Source: Hymenopus coronatus (lineage: Eukaryota > Arthropoda > Insecta > Mantodea > Hymenopodidae). Taken from it: 64,000 bases of DNA. The DNA is taken from assembly GCA_030762935.1 (NCBI GenBank), contig CM060883.1, positions 95,214,501 to 95,278,500 of the forward strand. The letters run 5' to 3'. A program made the translations under genes and the position numbers. Positions 38,504-52,780 of the stretch are shown one piece after another. Under the pieces are notes generated by a model. It worked only from the letters and a program-made list of their open reading frames with translations. It was not told the origin of the DNA and made no database searches. Each line of letters opens with the position of its first letter. Positions within the stretch are counted from its first letter, which is position 1.

Positions 38504-41500
38504 CTCAGTGTCCAAGCATAAGTCTCACAATAGACTGACTTCTAACTCAGTATCCTAACATGTGTCACACATTAGACTGACTTCTAACTCAGTGTCCTAG
38601 CATGTGTCACACACTAGACTACTAACCTCAGTGTCCAAGCATGCGTCTCACACTAGACTGACTTCTAAATCAGTGACCTAGCATGTGTCACACACTAGAC
38701 TGATTTTTAACTCAGTGTCTTAGCATGCGTCACACACTAGACTGACCTATAACTGAGTGTCCTAGCATGCGTCACACATTAGACTGACCTCTAACTCAGT
38801 GTCCAAGCATGCGTCACAAACTAGACTGACCTCTAACTCAGTATCCAAGCATGCGTCAGACACTAGACTGACCTCTTACTCAGTGTCCTAGCATGCGTCA
38901 CACACAAATCTGACTTCTAACACAGTGTCCAATCATGCGTCACACACTAGACTGACTTCTTACTCAGTGTCCTAGCATGCGTCACACACTTGACTGACTC
39001 CTAAATCAGTGTCCTAGCATGCGTCAAAAACTAGACCTACTTCAAAATCAGTGTACTAGCATGCGTCACACACTAGACTGACTTCTAGCTCAGTGTCCTA
39101 ACATGCGTCACATACTAGATTGGCCTCTAACTCAATGTCCAAGCATGCGTCACACATTAGACTGGCGTCACACACTAGACTGACTTCTAACTCAGTGTCC
39201 AAGCATTCGTCTCACACTAGACTGACTTCTAACTCAGTATCCTAGCATGCGTCACACACTAGACTGACCTCTAACTCAGTGTCCTAGCATGCGTCTCACA
39301 CTAGACTGACTACTAACTCAGTGTCCTAGCATGCGTCAGACACTAGACTGATCTCTAACTCTGTGTCCTAGCATGCGTCACACACTAGACTGACTTCTAG
39401 CTCAGTGTCCTAGCATGCGCACACACTAGACTGACTTCTAACTCAGTGTCCTAGCATGCGTCACACACTAGACTGACTTCTAACTCCCTGTTCTAGCATG
39501 CGTCACACATTAGAGTATCCTCTAACTCAGTGTCCTATCATGCGTCTCACATTAGACTGACTTCTAATTCAGTGTCCTAGCATGCGTCACACAATAGACT
39601 GACCTCTAACTCAGTGTCCTAACATGAGTCACACAATAAACTGACTTCTAACTTAGTATCCTAGCATGTGGCACACACTAGACTGACCCCAAACTCAGTT
39701 TCCTAGCATGCGTCACACACTAGACTGACTTCTAACTCAGTGTCTTAGCATGTGTCACACACTTGACTGACTTCTAACTCAGTAACCTAGCATGTGTCAC
39801 ACACTAGACTGACTTTTAACTCAGTGTCCTAGCATGCGTCACACACTAGACTGACTTCCAAGTCAGTGTCCTAGCATGATTCACTCACTAGACTGACTTC
39901 TAACTCAGTGTCCTAGCATGCGTCACAAACTAGACTGACTCCTAACTCAGTGTTCTAGCATGCGTCACACACTAAACTGACTTCTAACTCAGCGTCCAAG
40001 CATGCGTCTGACATTGACTGACTTCTAGCTCTGTGTCCTAGCATGTGTCACACACTAGACTGACTTCTAACTCAGTGTCCTCGCATGCGTCACACACTAG
40101 ACTGACTTCTAACTCAGTGACTTAGCATGTGCCACACAATTGACTGACTTCTAACTCAGTGTGTTAACATGTGTCACACATTAGACTGACTTCTAGCTCA
40201 ATGTGTTAACATGTGTCACACATTAGACTGACTTCTAACTAAGTGTGTTAACATATGTCACACACTAGACTGACTTTTAACTCAGTGTGTTAACATGTGT
40301 CACACTAGACTGACTTGTAGCTCAGTGTGTTTACATGTGTCACACATTAGACTGACTTCTAAATCAGTGTGTTAACATGTGTCACACACTAGACTGACTT
40401 CTAACTCAATGTCCTAGCATGCGTCACACACTAGACTTACTTCTAACTCAGTGTACTAGCATATGTCACACACTAGACTGACTTCCAACTCAGTGCCCTA
40501 GCATGCGTCAAATATTAGACTCTCTTCAAATTCAGTATCCAAGCATGCGTGTCACAATAGACTTACTTCTAACTCAGTGCTCTAGCATGCGTCACACACT
40601 ATACTGACTTGTAACTCAGTGTCTTAGTATACGTCACACACTAGACTGACTTCTAACTCAGTGTCCTAGCATGCGTCACACACTAGACTGACTTCTAACT
40701 CAGTGTCCTAGCATGCGTCACACACTGGACTGACTTGTAACTCAGTGTCCAAGCATGCGTCTCACAGTAGACTGACTTCAAACTCAGTGTCCTAGCATGC
40801 GTAACACACTAGACTGACTTCTAACTCGGTGTCTTTGCATGTGTCACACATTAGAGTGACTTCTAACTCAGTGTGTTTACATGTGTAACACTAGACTCAC
40901 TTATAGATTAATGTGTTAACACGTGTCACACACCAGACTGACATCTAACTCAGTATCCAAACATGCATCACAAACTAGACTGACCTCTAACTCAGTGTAT
41001 TGACATGTGTCACACTAGACTGACTTCTAGCTCAGTGTGTTAACATGTGTCACAAACTAGACTGACCTCTAACTCAGTGAGTTAACATGCACCACACACT
41101 AGACTGACGTCTAACTCAGTGTTCTAGCATACGTCACACACTAGACTGACCTCTATCTCAGTGTCCTAGCATGCGTCTCACACTAGACTGACCTCTAACT
41201 CAGTGTCCTAGCATGCGTCACACACTTGACTGACTTCTATCTCAGTGTCCTAGCATACGTCACACAATAGACTGACTTCTAATTTAGTGTCCAAGCATGC
41301 GTATCATATTAGACTGACTTCCAACTCAGTGCCCTAGCATGCGTCACACACTAGACTGACTTCTAACTCAGTGTCCAGGCATGCATCACACTATAGACTG
41401 ACTTCTAACTCAGTGTCCAAACCGGCGTCTCACACTAGACTGACTTCTAACTCCGTATCCTAGCATGTGTCACACACTAGACTGACTTCTAAGTCAGTTC

Positions 41501-41755
41501 CTCGCATGCGTCACACACTAGACTGACTTCTAACTCAGTGTCTTAGCATGTGCTACACACTAGACTGACTTCTAACTCAGTGTGTTATGATGTGTCACAC
41601 ACTAGACTGACTTCTAGCTCAATGTGTTAACATGTGTCACACACTAGACTGACTTATAAGTGTGTTAACATATGTCACACACTAGACTGACTTTTTTTTC
41701 TCAGTGTGTTAACATGTGTCACACTAGACTGACTTCTAGCCCAGTGTGTTAACAT
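38504..41755 (+). repeat. 4,129-bp tandem unit, copy 3, cut short
   Basis: This matches copy 2 at offset 4,129 through the 8-T run (41,692) and breaks at about 41,756, where copy 2 reads AACATATGTC and this copy reads AACATGTGTC and continues into a different order of monomers (GTGTCGCACAC and so on). It therefore holds about 3,250 of 4,129 bp. Near 41,240 and 41,520 it has CTATCTCAG and CATGTGCTAC where copy 2 has CTATTTCAG and CATATGCTAC, so the switch to another template may be spread over several hundred bases before the final break. Confidence 0.75.
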
Positions 41756-43154
41756 GTGTCACACATTAGACTGACTTCTAACTCAGTGTGTTAACATGTG
41801 TCGCACACTAGACTGACTTCTTACTCAGTGTCCTAGCATGCTTCACACACTAGACTGACTTCTAACACAGTGTCCTAGCATATGTCACACACTAGACAGA
41901 CTTCTAACTCAGTGTCCTAGCATGCGTATCACACTAGACTGACTTCTAACTCACTGCCCTAGCATGCGTCACACACTAGACTGACTTGTAACTCGGTGTC
42001 CTAGCGTACGTCACACACTAGACTGACTTCTAACTCAGTGTCCTAGCATGCGTCACACACTAGATTGACTTCTAACTCAGTGTCCTAGCATGCGTCACAC
42101 ACTGGACTGACTTTTAACTCAGTGTCCAAGCATAAGTCTCACAATAGACTGACTTCTAACTCAGTATCCTAACATGTGTCACACATTAGACTGACTTCTA
42201 ACTCAGTGTCCTAGCATGTGTCACACACTAGACTACTAACCTCAGTGTCCAAGCATGCGTCTCACACTAGACTGACTTCTAAATCAGTGACCTAGCATGT
42301 GTCACACACTAGACTGATTTTTAACTCAGTGTCTTAGCATGCGTCACACACTAGACTGACCTATAACTGAGTGTCCTAGCATGCGTCACACATTAGACTG
42401 ACCTCTAACTCAGTGTCCAAGCATGCGTCACAAACTAGACTGACCTCTAACTCAGTATCCAAGCATGCGTCACACACTAGACTGAACTCTTACTCAGTGT
42501 CCTAGCATGCGTCACACACAAATCTGACTTCTAACACAGTGTCCAATCATGCGTCACACACTAGACTGACTTCTTACTCAGTGTCCTAGCATGCGTCACA
42601 CACTTGACTGACTCCTAAATCAGTGTCCTAGCATGCGTCAAAAACTAGACCTACTTCAAAATCAGTGTCCTAGCATGCGTCACACACTAGACTGACTTCT
42701 AGCTCAGTGTCCTAACATGCGTCACATACTAGATTGGCCTCTAACTCAATGTCCAAGCATGCGTCACACATTAGACTGGCGTCACACACTAGACTGACTT
42801 CTAACTCAGTGTCCAAGCATTCGTCTCACACTAGACTGACTTCTAACTCAGTATCCTAGCATGCGTCACACACTAGACTGACCTCTAACTCAGTGTCCTA
42901 GCATGCGTCTCACACTAGACTGACTACTAACTCAGTGTCCTAGAATGCGTCAGACACTAGACTGATATCTAACTCTGTGTCCTAGCATGCGCACACACTA
43001 GACTGACTTCCAACTCAGTGTCCTAGCATGCGTCACACACTAGACTGACTTCTAACTCCCTGTTCTAGCATGCGTCACACATTAGAGTATCCTCTAACTC
43101 AGTGTCCTATCATGCGTCTCACATTAGACTGACTTCTAATTCAGTGTCCTAGCA
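41756..43154 (+). repeat. Domain B segment ending in a 647-bp duplication, first copy
   Basis: This continues with the monomer order seen at about 22,240-23,160 and 50,150-51,540. From about 42,508 it forms the first copy of a 647-bp duplication: the AACACAGTGTCC and CAAATCTGAC monomers and the truncated monomer (42,778) all return 647 bp later (43,425). One monomer present in most other copies is missing near 42,980, where GATATCTAACTCTG leads directly to CATGCGCACAC; the same loss is seen near 51,360. At 43,154 the array jumps back to the CAAATCTGAC monomer. It holds no gene. Confidence 0.75.
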
Positions 43155-45220
43155 TGCGTCACACACAAATCTGACTTCTAACACAGTGTCCAATCATGCG
43201 TCACACACTAGACTGACTTCTTACTCAGTGTCCTAGCATGCGTCACACACTTGACTGACTCCTAAATCAGTGTCCTAGCATGCGTCAAAAACTAGACCTA
43301 CTTCAAAATCAGTGTTCTAGCATGCGTCACACACTAGACTGACTTCTAGCTCAGTGTCCTAACATGCGTCACATACTAGATTGGCCTCTAACTCAATGTC
43401 CAAGCATGCGTCACACATTAGACTGGCGTCACACACTAGACTGACTTCTAACTCAGTGTCCAAGCATTCGTCTCACACTAGACTGACTTCTAACTCAGTA
43501 TCCTAGCATGCGTCACACACTAGACTGACCTCTAACTCAGTGTCCTAGCATGCGTCTCACACTAGACTGACTACTAACTCAGTGTCCTAGCATGCGTCAG
43601 ACACTAGACTGATCTCAAACTCTGTGTCCTAGCATGCGTCACACACTAGACTGACTTCTAGCTCAGTGTCCTAGCATGCGCACACACTAGACTGACTTCT
43701 AACTCAGTGTCCTAGCATGCGTCACACACTAGACTGACTTCTAACTCCCTGTTCTAGCATGCGTCACACATTAGAGTATCTTCTAACTCAGTGTCCTATC
43801 ATGCGTCTCACATTAGACTGACTTCTAATTCAGTGTCCTAGCATGCGTCACACAATAGACTGACCTCTAACTCAGTGTCCTAACATGAGTCACACAATAA
43901 ACTGACTTCTAACTTAGTATCCTAGCATGTGGCACACAATAGACTGACCCCAAACTCAGTTTCCTAGCATGCGTCACACACTAGACTGACTTCTAACTCA
44001 GTGTCTTAGCATGTGTCACACACTTGACTGACTTCTAACTCAGTAACCTAGCATGTGTCACACAATAGACTGACTTTTAACTCAGTGTCCTAGCATGCGT
44101 CACACACTAGACTGACTTCCAAGTCAGTGTCCTAGCATGATTCACTCACTAGACTGACCTCTAACTCAGGGTCCTAGCATGCGTCACACACTAGACTGAC
44201 TTCTAACTCAGTGTCCTAGCAAGCGTCACAAACTAGACTGACTTCTAACTCAGTGTCTTAGCATGTGCTACACACTAGACTGACTTCTAACTCAGTGTGT
44301 TATGATGTGTCACACACTAGACTGACTTCTAGCTCAATGTGTTAACATGTGTCACACACTAGACTGACTTATAAGTGTGTTAACATATGTCACACACTAG
44401 ACTGACTTTTATCTCAGTGTGTTAACATGTGTCACACTAGACTGACTTCTAGCCCAGTGTGTTAACATGTGTCACACATTAGACTGACTTCTAACTCAGT
44501 GTGTTAACATGTGTCGCACACTAGACTGACTTCTTACTCAGTGTCCTAGCATGCTTCACACACTAGACTAACTTCTAACACAGTGTCCTAGCATATGTCA
44601 CACACTAGACAGACTTCTAACTCAGTGTCCTAGCATGCGTATCACACTAGACTGACTTCTAACTCACTGCCCTAGCATGCGTCACACACTAGACTGACTT
44701 GTAACTCAGTGTCCTAGCGTACGTCACACACTAGACTGACTTCTAACTCAGTGTCCTAGCATGCGTCACACACTAGATTGAATTCTAACTCAGTGTCCTA
44801 GCATGCGTCACACACTGGACTGACTTTTAACTCAGTGTCCAAGCATAAGTCTCACAATAGACTGACTTCTAACTCAGTATCCTAACATGTGTCACACATT
44901 AGACTGACTTCTAACTCAGTGTCCTAGCATGTGTCACACACTAGACTACTAACCTCAGTGTCCAAGCATGCGTCTCACACTAGACTGACTTCTAAATCAG
45001 TGACCTAGCATGTGTCACACACTAGACTGATTTTTAACTCAGTGTCTTAGCATGCGTCACACACTAGACTGACCTATAACTGAGTGTCCTAGCATGCGTC
45101 ACACATTAGACTGACCTCTAACTCAGTGTCCAAGCATGCGTCACAAACTAGACTGACCTCTAACTCAGTATCCAAGCATGCGTCACACACTAGACTGACC
45201 TCTTACTCAGTGTCCTAGCA
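43155..45220 (+). repeat. 2,066-bp tandem unit, copy 1 of domain B cluster
   Basis: This begins with the repeat of the 647-bp block, here about 688 bp because it keeps the monomer lost from the first copy. It recurs at an offset of 2,066: truncated monomers are at 43,425, 45,491 and 47,557, and the CAAATCTGAC monomers are at about 43,165, 45,231 and 47,297. A private change, GCAAGCGTC near 44,221, is shared with copy 2 (about 46,287) and with the distant copy near 61,463. Confidence 0.8.
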
Positions 45221-47286
45221 CGCGTCACACACAAATCTGACTTCTAACACAGTGTCCAATCATGCGTCACACACTAGACTGACTTCTTACTCAGTGTCCT
45301 AGCATGCGTCACACACTTGACTGACTCCTAAATCAGTGTCCTAGCATGCGTCAAAAACTAGACCTACTTCAAAATCAGTGTCCTAGCATGCGTCACACAC
45401 TAGACTGACTTCTAGCTCAGTGTCCTAACATGCGTCACATACTAGATTGGCCTCTAACTCAATGTCCAAGCATGCGTCACACATTAGACTGGCGTCACAC
45501 ACTAGACTGACTTCTAACTCAGTGTCCAAGCATTCGTCTCACACTAGACTGACTTCTAACTCAGTATCCTAGCATGCGTCACACACTAGACTGACCTCTA
45601 ACTCAGTGTCCTAGCATGCGTCTCACACTAGACTGACTACTAACTCAGTGTCCTAGCATGCGTCAGACACTAGACTGATCTCAAACTCTGTGTCCTAGCA
45701 TGCGTCACACACTAGACTGACTTCTAGCTCAGTGGCCTAGCATGCGCACACACTAGACCGACTTCTAACTCAGTGTCCTAGCATGCGTCACACACTAGAC
45801 TGACTTCTAACTCCCTGTTCTAGCATGCGTCACACATTAGAGTATCTTCTAACTCAGTGTCCTATCATGCGTCTCACATTAGACTGACTTCTAATTCAGT
45901 GTCCTAGCATGCGTCACACAATAGACTGACCTCTAACTCAGTGTCCTAACATGAGTCACACAATAAACTGACTTCTAACTTAGTATCCTAGCATGTGGCA
46001 CACAATAGACTGACCCCAAACTCAGTTTCCTAGCATGCGTCACACACTAGACTGACTTCTAACTCAGTGTCTTAGCATGTGTCACACACTTGACTGACTT
46101 CTAACTCAGTAACCTAGCATGTGTCACACAATAGACTGACTTTTAACTCAGTGTCCTAGCATGCGTCACACACTAGACTGACTTCCAAGTCAGTGTCCTA
46201 GCATGATTCACTCACTAGACTGACCTCTAACTCAGGGTCCTAGCATGCGTCACACACTAGACTGACTTCTAACTCAGTGTCCTAGCAAGCGTCACAAACT
46301 AGACTGACTTCTAACTCAGTGTCTTAGCATGTGCTACACACTAGACTGACTTCTAACTCAGTGTGTTATGATGTGTCACACACTAGACTGACTTCTAGCT
46401 CAATGTGTTAACATGTGTCACACACTAGACTGACTTATAAGTGTGTTAACATATGTCACACACTAGACTGACTTTTATCTCAGTGTGTTAACATGTGTCA
46501 CACTAGACTGACTTCTAGCCCAGTGTGTTAACATGTGTCACACATTAGACTGACTTTTAACTCAGTGTGTTAACATGTGTCGCACACTAGACTGACTTCT
46601 TACTCAGTGTCCTAGCATGCTTCACACACTAGACTGACTTCTAACACAGTGTCCTAGCATATGTCACACACTAGACAGACTTCTAACTCAGTGTCCTAGC
46701 ATGCGTATCACACTAGACTGACTTCTAACTCACTGCCCTAGCATGCGTCACACACTAGATTGACTTGTAACTCAGTGTCCTAGCGTACGTCACACACTAG
46801 ACTGACTTCTAACTCAGTGTCCTAGCATGCGTCACACACTAGATTGACTTCTAACTCAGTGTCCTAGCATGCGTCACACACTGGACTGACTTTTAACTCA
46901 GTGTCCAAGCATAAGTCTCACAATAGACTGACTTCTAACTCAGTATCCTAACATGTGTCACACATTAGACTGACTTCTAACTCAGTGTCCTAGCATGTGT
47001 CACACACTAGACTACTAACCTCAGTGTCCAAGCATGCGTCTCACACTAGACTGACTTCTAAATCAGTGACCTAGCATGTGTCACACACTAGACTGATTTT
47101 TAACTCAGTGTCTTAGCATGCGTCACACACTAGACTGACCTATAACTGAGTGTCCTAGCATGCGTCACACATTAGACTGACCTCTAACTCAGTGTCCAAG
47201 CGTGCGTCACAAACTAGACTGACCTCTAACTCAGTATCCAAGCATGCGTCACACACTAGACTGACCTCTTACTCAGTGTCCTAGCA
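45221..47286 (+). repeat. 2,066-bp tandem unit, copy 2
   Basis: This is a near-identical successor of 43,155-45,220. Differences include CACGCGTC (45,219) for CATGCGTC, GTGGCCTAG near 45,735 for GTGTCCTAG, and CTAGACCGAC near 45,757. It shares with copy 1 the changes CACACAATAGACTGACCCC and GCAAGCGTC. It holds no gene. Confidence 0.8.
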
Positions 47287-48285
47287 TGCGTCACACACAA
47301 ATCTGACTTCTAACACAGTGTCCAATCATGCGTCACACACTAGACTGACTTCTTACTCAGTGTCCTAGCATGCGTCACACACTTGACTGACTCCTAAATC
47401 AGTGTCCTAGCATGCGTCAAAAACTAGACCTACTTCAAAATCAGTGTCCTAGCATGCGTCACACACTAGACTGACTTCTAGCTCAGTGTCCTAACATGCG
47501 TCACATACTTGATTGGCCTCTAACTCAATGTCCAAGCATGCGTCACACATTAGACTGGCGTCACACACTAGACTGACTTCTAACTCAGTGTCCAAGCATT
47601 CGTCTCACACTAGACTGACTTCTAACTCAGTATCCTAGCATGCGTCACACACTAGACTGACCTCTAACTCAGTGTCCTAGCATGCGTCTCACACTAGACT
47701 GACTACTAACTCAGTGTCCTAGCATGCGTCAGACACTAGACTGATCTCTAACTCTGTGTCCTAGCATGCGTCACACATTAGACTGACTTCTAGCTCAGTG
47801 TCCTAGCATGCGCACACACTAGACTGACTTCTAACTCAGTGTCCTAGCATGCGTCACACACTAGACTGACTTCTAACTCCCTGTTCTAGCATGCGTCACA
47901 CATTAGAGTATCCTCTAACTCAGTGTCCTATCATGCGTCTCACATTAGACTGACTTCTAATTCAGTGTCCTAGCATGCGTCACACAATAGACTGACCTCT
48001 AACTCAGTGTCCTAACATGAGTCACACAATAAACTGACTTCTAACTTAGTATCCTAGCATGTGGCACACACTAGACTGACCCCAAACTCAGTTTCCTAGC
48101 ATGCGTCACACACTAGACTGACTTCTAACTCAGTGTCTTAGCATGTGTCACACACTTGACTGACTTCTAACTCAGTAACCTAGCATGTGTCACACACTAG
48201 ACTGACTTTTAACTCAGTGTCCTAGCATGCTTCACACACTAGACTGACTTCCAAGTCAGTGTCCTAGCATGATTCACTCACTAGA
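47287..48285 (+). repeat. 2,066-bp tandem unit, copy 3, cut short
   Basis: This matches the two preceding units for about 1 kb, then leaves them near 48,285: after the GATTCACTCACTAG monomer it reads CTTCTAACTCAGTGTCC instead of CCTCTAACTCAGGGTCC. From there it follows the order seen at about 39,890 onward (offset 8,393), that is, it returns to the 4,129-type unit. Its first kilobase also differs from copies 1 and 2 at several places, such as CACACTAGACTGACCCC for CACAATAGACTGACCCC. Confidence 0.75.
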
Positions 48286-51200
48286 CTGACTTCTAACTCA
48301 GTGTCCTAGCATGCGTCACAAACTAGACTGACTCCTAACTCAGTGTTCTAGCATGCGTCACACACTAAACTGACTTCTAACTCAGGGTCCAAGCATGCGT
48401 CTGACATTGACTGACTTCTAGCTCTGTGTCCTAGCATGTGTCACACACTAGACTGACTTCTAACTCAGTGTCCTCGCATGCGTCACACACTAGACTGACT
48501 TCTAACTCAGTGACTTAGCATGTGCCACACAATTGACTGACTTCTAACTCAGTGTGTTAACATGTGTCACACATTAGACTGACTTCTAGCTCAATGTGTT
48601 AACATGTGTCACACATTAGACTGACTTCTAACTAAGTGTGTTAACATATGTCACACACTAGACTGACTTTTAACTCAGTGTGTTAACATGTGTCACACTA
48701 GACTGACTTGTAGCTCAGTGTGTTAACATGTGTCACACATTAGACTGACTTCTAAATCAGTGTGTTAACATGTGTCACACACTAGACTGACTTCTAACTC
48801 AATGTCCTAGCATGCGTCACACACTAGACTTACTTCTAACTCAGTGTACTAGCATATGTCACACACTAGACTGACTTCCAACTCAGTGCCCTAGCATGCG
48901 TCAAATATTAGACTCTCTTCAAATTCAGTATCCAAGCATGCGTGTCACAATAGACTTACTTCTATCTCAGTGCTCTAGCATGCGTCACACACTATACTGA
49001 CTTGTAACTCAGTGTCTTAGTATACGTCACACACTAGACTGACTTCTAACTCATTGTCCTAGCATGCGTCACACACTAGACTGACTTCTAACTCAGTGTC
49101 CTAGCATGCGTCACACACTGGACTGACATGTAACTCAGTGTCCAAGCATGCGTCTCACAGTAGACTGACTTCAAACTCAGTGTCCTAGCATGCGTAACAC
49201 ACTAGACTGACTTCTAACTCGGTGTCTTTGCATGTGTCACACATTAGAGTGACTTCTAACTCAGTGTGTTTACATGTGTAACACTAGACTCACTTATAGA
49301 TTAATGTGTTAACACGTGTCACACACCAGACTGACATCTAACTCAGTATCCAAACATGCATCACAAACTAGACTGACCTCTAACTCAGTGTATTGACATG
49401 TGTCACACTAGACTGACTTCTAGCTCAGTGTGTTAACATGTGTCACAAACTAGACTGACTTCTAACTCAGTGAGTTAACATGCACCACACACTAGACTGA
49501 CGTCTAACTCAGTGTTCTAGCATACGTCACACACTAGACTGACCTCTATCTCAGTGTCCTAGCATGCGTCTCACACTAGACTGACCTCTAACTCAGTGTC
49601 CTAGCATGCGTCACACACTTGACTGACTTCTATCTCAGTGTCCTAGCATACGTCACACAATAGACTGACTTCTAATTTAGTGTCCAAGCATGCGTATCAT
49701 ATTAGACTGACTTCCAACTCCGTGCCCTAGCATGCGTCACACACTAGACTGACTTCTAACTCAGTGTCCAGGCATGCATCACACTATAGACTGACTTCTA
49801 ACTCAGTGTCCAAACCGGCGTCTCACACTAGACTGACTTCTAGCTCCGTATCCTAGCATGTGTCACACACTAGACTGACTTCTAAGTCAGTTCCTCGCAT
49901 GCGTCACACACTAGACTGACTTCTAACTCAGTGTCTTAGCATGTGCTACACACTAGACTGACTTCTAACTCAGTGTGTTATGATGTGTCACACACTAGAC
50001 TGACTTCTAGCTCAATGTGTTAACATGTGTCACACACTAGACTGACTTATAAGTGTGTTAACATATGTCACACACTAGACTGACTTTTATCTCAGTGTGT
50101 TAACATGTGTCACACTAGACTGACTTCTAGCCCAGTGTGTTAACATGTGTCACACATTAGACTGACTTCTAACTCAGTGTGTTAACATGTGTCGCACACT
50201 AGACTGACTTCTTACTCAGTGTCCTAGCATGCTTCACACACTAGACTGACTTCTAACACAGTGTCCTAGCATATGTCACACACTAGACAGACTTCTAACT
50301 CAGTGTCCTAGCGTGCGTATCACACTAGACTGACTTCTAACTCACTGCCCTAGCATGCGTCACACACTAGACTGACTTGTAACTCGGTGTCCTAGCGTAC
50401 GTCACACACTAGACTGACTTCTAACTCAGTGTCCTAGCATGCGTCACACACTAGATTGACTTCTAACTCAGTGTCCTAGCATGCGTCACACACTGGACTG
50501 ACTTTTAACTCAGTGTCCAAGCATAAGTCTCACAATAGACTGACTTCTATCTCAGTATCCTAACATGTGTCACACATTAGACTGACTTCTAACTCAGTGT
50601 CCTAGCATGTGTCACACACTAGACTACTAACCTCAGTGTCCAAGCATGCGTCTCACACTAGACTGACTTCTAAATCAGTGACCTAGCATGTGTCACACAC
50701 TAGACTGATTTTTAACTCAGTGTCTTAGCATGCGTCACACACTAGACTGACCTATAACTGAGTGTCCTAGCATGCGTCACACATTAGACTGACCTCTAAC
50801 TCAGTGTCCAAGCATGCGTCACAAACTAGACTGACCTCTAACTCAGTATCCAAGCATGCGTCACACACTAGACTGACCTCTTACTCAGTGTCCTAGCATG
50901 CGTCACACACAAATCTGACTTCTAACACAGTGTCCAATCATGCGTCACACACTAGACTGACTTCTTACTCAGTGTCCTAGCATGCGTCACACACTTGACT
51001 GACTCCTAAATCAGTGTCCTAGCATGCGTCAAAAACTAGACCTACTTCAAAATCAGTGTCCTAGCATGCGTCACACACTAGACTGACTTCTAGCTCAGTG
51101 TCCTAACATGCGTCACATACTAGATTGGCCTCTAACTCAATGTCCAAGCATGCGTCACACATTAGACTGGCGTCACACACTAGACTGACTTCTAACTCAG

Positions 51201-52780
51201 TGTCCAAGCATTCGTCTCACACTAGACTGACTTCTAACTCAGTATCCTAGCATGCGTCACACACTAGACTGACCTCTAACTCAGTGTCCTAGCATGCGTC
51301 TCACACTAGACTGACTACTAACTCAGTGTCCTAGCATGCGTCAGACACTAGACTGATATCTAACTCTGTGTCCTATCATGCGCACACACTAGACTGACTT
51401 CTAACTCAGTGTCCTAGCATGCGTCACACACTAGACTGACTTCTAACTCCCTGTTCTAGCATGCGTCACACATTAGAGTATCCTCTAACTCAGTGTCCTA
51501 TCATGCGTCTCACATTAGACTGACTTCTAATTCAGTGTCCTAGCATGAGTCACACAATAGACTGACCTCTAACTCAGTGTCCTAACATGAGTCACACAAT
51601 AAACTGACTTCTAACTTAGTATCCTAGCATGTGGCACACACTAGACTGACCCCAAACTCAGTTTCCTAGCATGCGTCACACACTAGACTGACTTCTAACT
51701 CAGTGTCTTAGCATGTGTCACACACTTGACTGACTTCTAACTCAGTAACCTAGCATGTGTCACACACTAGACTGACTTTTAACTCAGTGTCCTAGCATGC
51801 GTCACTCACTAGACTGACTTCCAAGTCAGTGTCCTAGCATGATTCACTCACTAGACTGACCTCTAACTCAGGGTCCTAGCATGCGTCACACACTAGACTG
51901 ACTTCTAACTCAGTGTCCTAGCATGCGTCACAAACTAGACTGACTCCTAACTCAGTGTTCTAGCATGCGTCACACACTAAACTGACTTCTAACTCAGGGT
52001 CCAAGCATGCGTCTTACATTGACAGACTTCTAGCTCTGTGTCCTAGCATGTGTCACACACTAGACTGACTTCTAACTCAGTGTCCTCGCATGCGTCACAC
52101 ACTAGACTGACTTCTAACTCAGTGACTTAGCATGTGCCACACATTAGACTGACTTCTAACTCAGTGTGTTAACATGTGTCACACATTAGACTGACTTCTA
52201 GCTCAATGTGTTAACATGTGTCACACATTAGACTGACTTCTAACTAAGTGTGTTAACATATGTCACACACTAGACTGACTTTTAACTCAGTGTGTTAACA
52301 TGTGTCACACTAGACTGACTTCTAGCTCAGTGTGTTAACATGTGTCACACATTAGACTGACTTCTAAATCAGTGTGTTAACATGTGTCACACACTAGACT
52401 GACTTCTAACTCAATGTCCTAGCATGCGTCACACACTAGACTTACTTCTAACTCAGTGTACTAGCATATGTCACACACTAGACTGACTTCCAACTCAGTG
52501 CCCTAGCTTGCGTCAAATATTAGACTCTCTTCAAATTCAGTATCCAAGCATGCGTATCACAATAGACTTACTTCTAACTCAGTGCTCTAGCATGCGTCAC
52601 ACACTATACTGACTTGTAACTCAGTGTCTTAGTATACGTCACACACTAGACTGACTTCTAACTCAGTGTCCTAGCATGCGTCACACACTAGACTGACTTC
52701 TAACTCAGTGTCCTAGCATGCGTCACACACTGGACTGACTTGTAACTCAGTGTCCAAGCATGCGTCTCACACTAGACTGA
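48286..52780 (+). repeat. 4,129-type higher-order segment, domain B right end
   Basis: This follows 39,890-43,150 at an offset of 8,393 (CTCGGTGTCTTTG at 40,826 and 49,219), reduced to 8,391 by 42,778 and 51,169. It lacks the 8-T run at the place where copy 3 has one; instead the usual CTTTTATCTCAG stands near 50,086. From about 51,900 it moves again through the CATTGACAGAC, GTTAAC-type and CTATACTGAC monomers. The match to domain B ends near 52,780, where CACAGTAGACTGACTTCAAAC is replaced by CACACTAGACTGACTTC. It holds no gene. Confidence 0.7.
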
